Shown here piece by piece: positions 54,242 to 61,474 of a stretch of DNA of 64,000 nucleotides (position 1 is its first letter; each line of letters starts with the position of its first letter). Below the pieces are notes generated by a model. That model was not told the DNA's origin, made no database searches, and was given only the letters and a program-made list of their open reading frames with translations. Both the position numbers and the translations under genes were made by a program. The stretch is from Acinetobacter lwoffii (GTDB lineage: Bacteria > Pseudomonadota > Gammaproteobacteria > Pseudomonadales > Moraxellaceae), in the NCBI RefSeq assembly GCF_022967985.1, contig NZ_JALJVC010000009.1:1-64000 (forward strand), read 5' to 3'.

Positions 54242-54943
54242 TAGTTTCAGGGTATCAAAACTTTGATCTTCCTGAATTTCCAGAATCTCTGCACTGTCTT
54301 CTTTCCAGTCGCCTAGTACAATTCTTCTTTTCTGGGCTAACTGATGAATGGCTGCGCGATGCGTATGACCATGGATTAGTACATCTACATCCTGTAATGC
54401 CAGCTCAACTGCATGTGGGTTGACGTCCATCACTTCATAGCTTTTAAACTGTTGTGCCTGATGGCTTTGTTGACGAAAGCGGTTGGCTAGTCTGGTTCGA
54501 AATGAGAGAGGGGTTTTTCTTAAGAAGCCAAGTAGCCAGGGATGACGAATAATCTTTTTAAAACGCTGATAGGAGACGTCATCGGTACATAGGGCATCGC
54601 CATGTTCCAGGCGAAAATGTGTTCCGGCAATGATTAGCTGATCGATTTCGGGAAGAAGCTGCCCGCCAAATCGAGCTAAAAATTTACTTCCTAAGACAAA
54701 ATCCCGGTTGCCGGCCTGAAAATAGACTTGATTCCCAGCCTGAGTAAACTGTTTTAATGCAGTGACAATTTCGTCCAGCCATGGAGAGGTATAGTCATCA
54801 CCAATCCAGGCATTGAACCAGTCACCCAGAATATACAATTGGGTATTTTGATTTTGATATTCAGTTAATAAATCTAAAAACCCCCGAACAAGTCGAGGGT
54901 GATCAGGTGACAAATGTAAATCTGAGATAAACAGATAGGTCAC
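54224..54943 (-). CDS. lpxH: UDP-2,3-diacylglucosamine diphosphatase LpxH
   Basis: LpxH hydrolyses UDP-2,3-diacylglucosamine to lipid X, the fourth lipid A step. The 239-residue calcineurin-like phosphoesterase carries FISDLHLS, LGDWFNAWIGDD, GNRDF, LEHGDALCTDD and HGHTHRAAIH, which place the two-metal site, and QQFKSYEVMDVNP is typical of LpxH. It lies downstream of ppiB on the same strand behind a composite palindromic repeat, away from the lpxD-fabZ-lpxA cluster. Confidence 0.97.
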   Translation of the reverse strand: MTYLFISDLHLSPDHPRLVRGFLDLLTEYQNQNTQLYILGDWFNAWIGDDYTSPWLDEIVTALKQFTQAGNQVYFQAGNRDFVLGSKFLARFGGQLLPEIDQLIIAGTHFRLEHGDALCTDDVSYQRFKKIIRHPWLLGFLRKTPLSFRTRLANRFRQQSHQAQQFKSYEVMDVNPHAVELALQDVDVLIHGHTHRAAIHQLAQKRRIVLGDWKEDSAEILEIQEDQSFDTLKLKKWRY

Positions 54944-54965
54944 GAATCTTTTCCTTGTTTAATTT

Positions 54966-55059
54966 AATCCCTCCCGACCTCCCTTTGAAAAAGGGAGGAA
55001 AACCTTATTTTGATAAAAGGTGATTCCCTCCTTTATTAAAGGAGGGTTAGGGAGGATTT
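54966..55059. repeat. Composite palindromic intergenic repeat, copy 2
   Basis: This 94-base element lies between ppiB and lpxH. The left arm begins AATCCCTCCCGACCTCCC and the right arm, on the other strand, AAATCCTCCCTAACCCTCC. As in the copy at 6802-6897, each arm folds on itself (CCTCCCTTT/AAAGGGAGG type left; CCCTCCTTTA/TAAAGGAGGG right) and the right-hand edges are nearly identical (GGGAGGATTTAAA in both). The middle differs. It sits, like copy 1, between two minus-strand genes. Confidence 0.75.
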
Positions 55060-55063
55060 AAAC

Positions 55064-55573
55064 TTATTCAGAAATGATTTTTGCAGATTCGATTACTACA
55101 TTTTCTAGAGGAACGTCAGCGTGGTAGCCACGGTTGCCAGTACGTACGTTTTTGATTTCGTTCACAACGTCCATACCTTCAACCACTTTACCAAATACCG
55201 CATAACCCCAACCTTGAGCAGTTTTGCCAGAGTGGTTAAGGAATGAGTTGTTTTTCACGTTAATGAAGAACTGAGCAGAAGCAGAGTGCGGTGCCTGAGT
55301 ACGCGCCATTGCAATCGTACCTTCGTCATTGGTCAAGCCGTTGTCTGCTTCGTTTTCGATTGCATCACGTGTTGCTTTTTCCTTGAAGTTTTCATCCATG
55401 CCGCCGCCTTGGATCATGAAACCATCAATAACACGGTGGAAAATTACGCCGTCATAAAAACCGTCACGTACGTATTCTAAAAAGTTAGCTACGGTTTTAG
55501 GTGCTTTTTCAGCATTGAGTTCTAGAACAATACGACCTTTATTGGTGTTTAATTCGACTTGAGGAAAACTCAT
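55064..55573 (-). CDS. ppiB: Cytoplasmic peptidyl-prolyl cis-trans isomerase B (cyclophilin)
   Basis: PpiB speeds proline isomerisation during folding. The 169-residue cyclophilin-type protein has no signal peptide and shows [49 protein letters not shown] and [14 protein letters not shown], with the catalytic Arg in FHRV. E. coli PpiB has 164 residues. It lies upstream of lpxH on the same strand and diverges from glnS. Confidence 0.96.
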   Translation of the reverse strand: MSFPQVELNTNKGRIVLELNAEKAPKTVANFLEYVRDGFYDGVIFHRVIDGFMIQGGGMDENFKEKATRDAIENEADNGLTNDEGTIAMARTQAPHSASAQFFINVKNNSFLNHSGKTAQGWGYAVFGKVVEGMDVVNEIKNVRTGNRGYHADVPLENVVIESAKIISE

Positions 55574-55996
55574 TGTGTAATCTCCTGATCATGGACGAGT
55601 GCCATGGTTTTTTCTGAATGAGTGAAGCATAAGCAAACTACATTCGACAAGGCAAGTAAAAACATTATTTTCTTTGTTAAAAGCATAAAAATAATACCTT
55701 ATTTATACGTTGATTTATCAAGGCATTTCAAATGCTGCCAGACAGGGCGTTATATTTCGGACAGGCACGAATTGAATCATTTTCCAGTTTCTTAAAGCGT
55801 TGATATTTTAGTTTTGGGCAGCTTGCTGTATTTTCACTTTTTAAAATGAGTGAATTGAAATCAAATACCGTAGTTAGCGGTTGAGAGATTAATCACCTAT
55901 AGTTAAACTAAGGAACTTTGATAATGAATATACGTACAACTTGTGCGATGAAATATTTGTTAATCCCTTTTTAACTTTAGAAGTGAATGATTGATC
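55574..55996. other. ppiB-glnS divergent gap
   Basis: There are about 420 bases between divergent genes. I see no RNA element or confident promoter pair. A 16-codon ORF beginning ATG at 55924 is too short to support. The space presumably holds both promoters. Confidence 0.4.
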
Positions 55997-57724
55997 ATGA
56001 AGCCAAATGATGTTGTGACATCTCTGCCCGAGAACCCGACCCAAAAGAACAATGCAGTCGATTCAGTGCAGCAGCAAGAACAACAACCAGGCTTGGACTT
56101 TGTACGTCAGGTCATTACCGATGATTTAGCCGCTGGTCGTACTCAACAGGTGGTGACGCGTTTTCCGCCTGAGCCGAATGGCTATTTACATATTGGCCAT
56201 GTGAAAGCAATTTGCTTGAACTTCGGAATTGCTGAAGAATTTAAAGGTGTTTGTAACCTGCGTTTTGACGATACCAACCCGGATGCCGAAGAGCAGGAAT
56301 ATGTGGATGGTATTGCCAATGATGTGAAATGGCTGGGTTTCCAGTGGGAAGGTGAGCCGCGTTATGCATCAAGCTATTTTGATCAACTTTATACCTGGGC
56401 AGTTCAGCTGATTGAGCAGGGTGATGCCTATGTGGATTTGCAAAGTCCAGAAGAGATCCGTTTAAACCGCGGTAATTTCGTTGAGCCAGGTAAGAACTCG
56501 CCACAACGTGATGCAAAGGTTGCAGAAAACCTGGAACGTTTTGAGAAAATGCGCAGCGGTGAATATGCAGAAGGTCAGGCCGTTTTACGTGCCAAGATCG
56601 ATATGACGTCACCGAACGTGCATATGCGTGATCCGATCCTGTATCGTATCCTGCATTCTGAACACCATCAGACTGGCGATAAATGGAAAATTTATCCAAT
56701 GTATGACTATGCGCATCCACTTTCTGATGCGATTGAAGGCATTACGCATTCACTGTGTACTTTGGAATTCCAGGATCACCGTCCGTTCTATGACTGGGTG
56801 GTGGCAAAAGTTAAATCACCATCCGTGCCACGTCAGTATGAATCGAGCCGTTTGAATGTGGACTATACCATCACCTCAAAACGTAAATTGCGTAAGCTGG
56901 TTGAAGGTGGTCATGTAAATGGTTGGGATGATCCACGTATGCCAACTGTAGTGGGTATGCGTCGTCGTGGTTTCACACCTGAAGGTCTACGTGATTTCTG
57001 TCAACGTGTCGGTGTGTCGAAGGTTGATGGCAGTATCGTCGATGTAGCCATGCTGGAATACTGTATTCGCCAGTCTCTGGAAAATACCGCAGCTCGTGGT
57101 ATGGCGGTGTTAAATCCATTAAAAGTGACTTTAACCAACTTGCCAGCCGATATGGACCTGACCCATTCACGTCATCCGAATGTCGATATGGGCGAGCGCG
57201 TTATTCCATTGACGACTGAGCTGTATATTGACCGTAAAGACTTTGAAGAAGAGCCACCAAAAGGCTTTAAACGTTTGATTCCAGGTGGTGAAGTCCGTTT
57301 ACGTCATGCCTATGTGATCAAATGCGACGAAGTCATTAAAGATGAAAATGGCGAAGTGGTTGAGCTGAAATGTTCGATTGATCCTGAAACTTTGGGTAAA
57401 AATCCTGAAGGTCGTAAGGTCAAAGGTGTGATTCACTGGGTATCTGCGACAAAAGGCGTTCCTGCAGAAGTGCGTATTTACGACCGTCTGTTTACGGAGT
57501 CTGATCCAGAAGTGGGTGATGACTTCTTGGCAAACCTGAACCCTGAATCATTGAAGGTGGTTCAGGCCGTGATTGAGCCTGCATTAGCGCAAGCTCAGCC
57601 GGAGGATCGTTTCCAGTTTGAGCGTGAAGGTTATTTCGTGGCAGATCAATATGATCATTCCAGCGAAAAACCGGTATTTAACCGTATTCTGGATCTTAAG
57701 GACAGCTTTAAACCAGGCAAATAA
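55997..57724 (+). CDS. glnS: Glutamine--tRNA ligase
   Basis: GlnRS charges tRNA-Gln. The 575-residue class Ic synthetase has the HIGH motif in [25 protein letters not shown], the KMSKS-like loop [10 protein letters not shown], and [17 protein letters not shown]. The C-terminal anticodon-binding beta-barrels follow ([31 protein letters not shown]). The N-terminal 30 residues are a Gln-rich extension over E. coli GlnRS. ATG at 55997 is preferred over a TTG two codons upstream. Confidence 0.97.
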   Translation: MKPNDVVTSLPENPTQKNNAVDSVQQQEQQPGLDFVRQVITDDLAAGRTQQVVTRFPPEPNGYLHIGHVKAICLNFGIAEEFKGVCNLRFDDTNPDAEEQEYVDGIANDVKWLGFQWEGEPRYASSYFDQLYTWAVQLIEQGDAYVDLQSPEEIRLNRGNFVEPGKNSPQRDAKVAENLERFEKMRSGEYAEGQAVLRAKIDMTSPNVHMRDPILYRILHSEHHQTGDKWKIYPMYDYAHPLSDAIEGITHSLCTLEFQDHRPFYDWVVAKVKSPSVPRQYESSRLNVDYTITSKRKLRKLVEGGHVNGWDDPRMPTVVGMRRRGFTPEGLRDFCQRVGVSKVDGSIVDVAMLEYCIRQSLENTAARGMAVLNPLKVTLTNLPADMDLTHSRHPNVDMGERVIPLTTELYIDRKDFEEEPPKGFKRLIPGGEVRLRHAYVIKCDEVIKDENGEVVELKCSIDPETLGKNPEGRKVKGVIHWVSATKGVPAEVRIYDRLFTESDPEVGDDFLANLNPESLKVVQAVIEPALAQAQPEDRFQFEREGYFVADQYDHSSEKPVFNRILDLKDSFKPGK

Positions 57725-57744
57725 GCTGGTTTAAGTCAGAATGT

Positions 57745-57773
57745 AAAAAGCCCAACTCTGGTTGGGCTTTTTC
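57745..57773 (+). terminator. glnS terminator
   Basis: AAAAAGCCCAAC closes on TCTG and pairs with GTTGGGCTTTT. Confidence 0.93.
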
Positions 57774-57793
57774 AATACAGCAGGGAAAATTGC

Positions 57794-58705
57794 ATGATTG
57801 TGCGTGATAAGAATAATAGTTTGGGGTTACTGTTTGCCTGGCAGGGAACGATTCTGCCCAAGGTGCTGCCCGCATTAATCTTGGTGGTTTTTATTTCCGC
57901 TTTGCTGGTGTATTTGAGTCAGGCGCATTTCGTCAGCCTTCCTGCTGTTCCGGCAATTGGCTTTACCATTTTTGGTGTCATTCTCTCGATTTTTTTAAGT
58001 TTTAGAAATACAGCCTGCTATGATCGCTGGTGGGAAGGGCGCAAACTTTGGGGCGCGCTGATTGCCACCACGCGTCATTTATGCCGCGACAGCCATGTTT
58101 TGGACGAGCCAACCCGTGAGGTTTTGCTATATCGCATGATGCTGTTTACCCATCTATTACGTGATCGGCTGAGACAGCAAACGCCTAGCATTCAGGCTTA
58201 TCAAGCCACTTCCAGTTTTGAACCTAAGTCATTTGAGCAATTGCCCATGCAAATCAATCCCTCGCAATGGGTGCTGGAGCAGATGCAAAAAGAGCTGGTG
58301 CAACAGTATCAGCAGGGCAAGATCAGCGATATTATTTATAACAACCTGAATCAGCACACTGTAGCTTTGGGAGATATTCAGGCTGGTTGTGACCGAATTT
58401 TGTCAACGCCATTACCATTTTCTTATTCAGTGCTATTACATCGTGCGGTTTATTCTTTTTGCTTTATCCTGCCTTTCAGTTTGCAGGCAAATTTAGGCCT
58501 GTGGACACCGATTCTGGTGGGATTGATTGCTTATATGCTACTCGGGCTGGACGAGCTCAGTGCGGAGCTGGAAGAACCCTTTGGCTTGCAGGATAACGAC
58601 CTGCCGCTAGATTCAATTGTACGACTGGTCGAGCGGGAAACCCTAAGCTCTTTAGGTAAAGCACTACCTGAGGCGATTCAAGCCAGAAAAGGCTATTTAA
58701 CCTGA
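57794..58705 (+). CDS. Bestrophin-like ion channel (UPF0187)
   Basis: This 303-residue inner-membrane protein belongs to the bacterial bestrophin homologs. Marks are the N-terminal MIVRDKNNSLGLLFAWQGTILPKVLP (in part), a first helix pair, FLSFRNTACYDRWWEGRKLWG, which is the family's strongest signature, and a late helix set around YSVLLHRAVYSFCFILPF. Known bacterial members form pentameric channels, some cation-selective. AGGGA precedes the ATG. It stands alone after the glnS terminator. Confidence 0.9.
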   Translation: MIVRDKNNSLGLLFAWQGTILPKVLPALILVVFISALLVYLSQAHFVSLPAVPAIGFTIFGVILSIFLSFRNTACYDRWWEGRKLWGALIATTRHLCRDSHVLDEPTREVLLYRMMLFTHLLRDRLRQQTPSIQAYQATSSFEPKSFEQLPMQINPSQWVLEQMQKELVQQYQQGKISDIIYNNLNQHTVALGDIQAGCDRILSTPLPFSYSVLLHRAVYSFCFILPFSLQANLGLWTPILVGLIAYMLLGLDELSAELEEPFGLQDNDLPLDSIVRLVERETLSSLGKALPEAIQARKGYLT

Positions 58706-58787
58706 TTCCTTATCGACATCATCAAAATGTAAACACGAACTTAAAATTTCTTGCTCACAAAAAATCATCAGCAGGCTGAGCTTTAAA

Positions 58788-59375
58788 TTAACGATGTTTA
58801 AGATTGGTCAGGTCTGACACTTTAGTTTTAGCCTGATCTTGCAATTCACGGTATTGTTGCAAACGCAGATTGGCTTTATCTCTGAGCTTCTTCTTGATGT
58901 ACAGCGCCAATGCGAAACTGGTGGTGGTCAGGGTCAGGAACATGCTGTTCATAAAACTCATCATCGAGCTGATATAACCAATCGTGGTCAGACGATTCAT
59001 CATATAAATCACTTGCGGGCTGCTTTCTACACCGGTAATCGCCCAGGTACACAAATGTTCGCAATTATTAATAATCAAATGATAGTTATTTTCATGCATT
59101 CTGGACCGCATGCGGCGCACCACTTTACGACCTTTATATTTTGCCGAGTCATAATGCTGCATATGAATCGGTTTGCCATGACTGAATTTTTCAATCGAGG
59201 TGATTTCAATGGGGCGTTTCTTGAATAAATGCGCAAAGCCGGAATAATGAATGACACGACCACGTCCGGCGTAAATCCCATGATGGGTATAACCGAAATG
59301 TTTAACCATAAGATGTGCGCCTATGGGAAACCGTTTAGTCTGTTGCATATCAGAATTAAGCCATTTAAAAAGCAT
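58788..59375 (-). CDS. LRAT-domain (NlpC/P60-superfamily) protein
   Basis: This 195-residue protein has a lecithin:retinol acyltransferase-like domain. His32 in HHGIYAGRGRVIHYSG, His43 in the same stretch and Cys105 in NNCEHLCTW correspond to the His-His-Cys catalytic set (NCEHF in vertebrate members). A hydrophobic segment (SMMSFMNSMFLTLTTTSFALALYI, residues ~140-165) could anchor it, followed by a basic tail. LRAT-like proteins act as thiol acyltransferases or phospholipases on lipids; the bacterial role is unknown. An internal ATG at codon 10 is an alternative start, and no ribosome site is clear at either. Confidence 0.82.
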   Translation of the reverse strand: MLFKWLNSDMQQTKRFPIGAHLMVKHFGYTHHGIYAGRGRVIHYSGFAHLFKKRPIEITSIEKFSHGKPIHMQHYDSAKYKGRKVVRRMRSRMHENNYHLIINNCEHLCTWAITGVESSPQVIYMMNRLTTIGYISSMMSFMNSMFLTLTTTSFALALYIKKKLRDKANLRLQQYRELQDQAKTKVSDLTNLKHR

Positions 59376-59683
59376 TGTCGTTTAATAGGAAGTGTACTGT
59401 GTTTTGCTAAATTAATCGATGCCTTGCCTGAGTTTCAGATCAGAATTGAAGCGTTATTAAGCCAAGTTTAAAAGGATTAAAAGAAAGCAGTATTTAAGAA
59501 ATATACTTCTGATAAAGGTTTTAAATAGCCTAAGTAATTCTTAACATTTCTTCAAAATCACAAGTAGGGGATCAGATGAGTCATTCAGCATTTTCTTGCC
59601 TGATCCTAGAGTTTTTAAAGTTAAAATTAATGAACTATGCTGAAATAGAGAAGATCAAACCCTTCAACTAAACTTCCAAGCAT
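59376..59683. other. Gap upstream of the LRAT gene
   Basis: About 300 bases with no supported gene, followed by the terminator of the next minus-strand gene. A plus-strand frame overlaps this part but reads as shadow of the LRAT gene. Presumably this is LRAT promoter space; no consensus elements are clear. Confidence 0.4.
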
Positions 59684-59716
59684 AAAAAAAGCACCTGACT
59701 ACGCAAGTGCTTCTTT
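59684..59716 (-). terminator. Terminator of the 74-residue gene
   Basis: On the minus strand an imperfect AAGCAC(T)T/A(G)GTGCTT stem is followed by TTTTTTTATG. It lies about 25 bases after the stop of the gene at 59740. Confidence 0.78.
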
Positions 59717-59739
59717 TATACGGCTGTAACCTTGGCCGA

Positions 59740-59964
59740 TTACTGCAATGGCAAGTGCTGAAGTTCATTCAGTTCTTTGCGGCTATAGCCGCGAGATACG
59801 AGAACCTTTTTAATTCCAATGATGATTTCTTCATCAGTGGCTTTAGAAAGTGCTTCAAGAAGCTGTTCATTCGTCTTGCAAGAGCAATCATTTTCAACAC
59901 AAGCAATTTGATTCTTGTGTTCATTGTGTTGTTCATTAGAAAACAACTTTTGCCAAAAACTCAT
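59740..59964 (-). CDS. Small uncharacterised protein (74 residues)
   Basis: A 74-residue protein with the start at MSFWQKLFSNEQ. The first third is His/Asn/Gln-rich; ACVENDCSCK holds three cysteines in close spacing that might bind metal. The rest is a helical pair (QLLEALSKATDEEIIIGIKKVLVSRGYSRKELNEL). No family is recognised. A strong terminator follows, which supports it as a real gene. Confidence 0.65.
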   Translation of the reverse strand: MSFWQKLFSNEQHNEHKNQIACVENDCSCKTNEQLLEALSKATDEEIIIGIKKVLVSRGYSRKELNELQHLPLQ

Positions 59965-60146
59965 AGAGCCTTCATACAACAACCTAACATAGAGTGAAAT
60001 ATAGCCAATTAAATAAATAAAGCAATAGGACCTATGTGATAAAAGCAGCAGTTAGTCTTGAAAATTTCCGATGGAAGCCCGAAGGTCTAACGATATTTCT
60101 TGCTGTACAAGTCAATATTTATTATTAAATATATGATTTTTAATAT

Positions 60147-60177
60147 AAAAAATGGAGCTTCAAAAAGCTCCATTTTT
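60147..60177 (-). terminator. trmA terminator
   Basis: AAAATGGAGCTT pairs with AAGCTCCATTTT across a 4-base loop, with T-run on the minus-strand side. It lies 31 bases past the trmA stop. Confidence 0.92.
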
Positions 60178-60207
60178 GTAACAATATAATAAATTGAAAC
60201 AAATTCT

Positions 60208-61290
60208 TTATACTTTTTCCAACAAGACACCCGTCTCAACATGGTGCGTATACGGGAACTGGTCAAACATTGCGAACTTGCTGATTTTATGCGTTTGAGA
60301 CAACTGTTTCAGATTGTCATATAAGGTATCTGGATTGCAAGAAATGTAAATAATACGCTGGAAACGCTGTAACAGTTTCAGCGTTTCATCATCAATACCG
60401 GCACGTGGTGGATCGACAAATACTGTATCGAAATCATAAGTCGAAATGTCAATTTGTGCTTCCTGCAAACGACGGAAAACACGTTCGCCATTATAAGCTT
60501 GAGTGAATTCTTCTGCAGACAGACGCGCAACCTGAATATTTTCAATCTGGTTCTGCTCAATATTCCACTCAGCTGCATAAACTGAAGATTTGGCTAATTC
60601 AGTGGCTAAAACACGGCGGAATTTGGTCGAAAGCGGTAGAGTGAAGTTGCCATTACCACAGTAGAGTTCCAGCAAATCTTTATCTGATTGCTCTGCTGCA
60701 TCACATGCCCATTCCAGCATTTTTTGACAAACTTGTGCATTGGGCTGGGTGAAGCTGCTTTCGATCTGCTTATATTTATAGCGACGATCAAAAACAGACA
60801 GTTCTTCCACCACATATTCATCAGTCAGGACGAATTTCTGACCACGGCTACGGCCAATCAGTTTGATATTCAGCTTTTCCGCCAGTACTTTTGCGGCAGG
60901 TTCCCAGCTTTCATCCAGCTTGCGGTGATAAATCAGAGATACCAGAACTTGACCACTTAAAGTTGCCAGAAAATGGACTTCAAACAGGCGATGACCCAGA
61001 TTGGCATCTGCCTTGAATGCTTCAAGTAATTGTGGCATCAAGTCATTAATGCTGCGGTCTGCAATTGGAAATTCATCAATACGAATGACTTTTTTATTGT
61101 TGTTTTCGTCACGTTCGAACATGGCATAAAACAGATCATCTTCAGTATGCCAGATCCGGAATTCAGCACGCATGCGGAAATATTTTTCAGGAGACTGGAA
61201 TACTTCTAAAGCAGGTGGTTGATATTCGGCAAACTGAGCGCTGATGCGTTCAATTTTGGCTTCAAGTTGTTGCTGATAAGATGAAGTCAT
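60208..61290 (-). CDS. trmA: tRNA (uracil-5-)-methyltransferase TrmA
   Basis: TrmA makes 5-methyluridine at position 54 of tRNAs (the T of the T-loop) from SAM. The 360-residue protein has the SAM-binding [13 protein letters not shown], the [10 protein letters not shown] motif, the nucleophilic Cys318 in YISCNPDTL and the catalytic base Glu352 in [13 protein letters not shown]. coli TrmA has 366 residues with Cys324 and Glu358. It stands alone between terminators. Confidence 0.97.
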   Translation of the reverse strand: MTSSYQQQLEAKIERISAQFAEYQPPALEVFQSPEKYFRMRAEFRIWHTEDDLFYAMFERDENNNKKVIRIDEFPIADRSINDLMPQLLEAFKADANLGHRLFEVHFLATLSGQVLVSLIYHRKLDESWEPAAKVLAEKLNIKLIGRSRGQKFVLTDEYVVEELSVFDRRYKYKQIESSFTQPNAQVCQKMLEWACDAAEQSDKDLLELYCGNGNFTLPLSTKFRRVLATELAKSSVYAAEWNIEQNQIENIQVARLSAEEFTQAYNGERVFRRLQEAQIDISTYDFDTVFVDPPRAGIDDETLKLLQRFQRIIYISCNPDTLYDNLKQLSQTHKISKFAMFDQFPYTHHVETGVLLEKV

Positions 61291-61388
61291 ATGCAGTAAG
61301 AAATCGCAAATATTTTAAAGCGCAAATGGTAGCAAAAAATTGCCGATCTGCCTAAGCCTATTGTAGTCGAGCCGCTTGAAAAGCTGCA

Positions 61389-61424
61389 TAAAAAAGACCA
61401 AACCTTCTGAGGAGAGAGGTTTGG
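61389..61424 (-). terminator. putA terminator
   Basis: On the minus strand CCAAACCT pairs with AGGTTTGG across a 11-base loop, followed by TCTTTTTT. It lies about 50 bases past the putA stop. Confidence 0.85.
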
Positions 61425-61474
61425 CCATCAAGAGGAAAGATTTAAGCTAAAAATGCTGAGATGATTGGACTGAT

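Noticed and set aside
55924-55974. 16-codon ORF upstream of glnS, considered as a leader peptide
   Set aside because: It has no glutamine codons, no attenuator hairpins follow, and it is too short for support.
56241-56720. 159-codon ORF antisense to glnS
   Set aside because: It is His/Pro-rich out-of-frame translation of glnS, without motifs.
57794-59375. Bestrophin channel and LRAT protein as a functional pair
   Set aside because: They are convergent with separate control and no shared domain logic; adjacency alone is not evidence.
59707-59997. 96-codon plus-strand ORF over the 74-residue gene
   Set aside because: The minus-strand gene has its own terminator and better protein character; this frame is rich in Phe/Leu from reverse reading.
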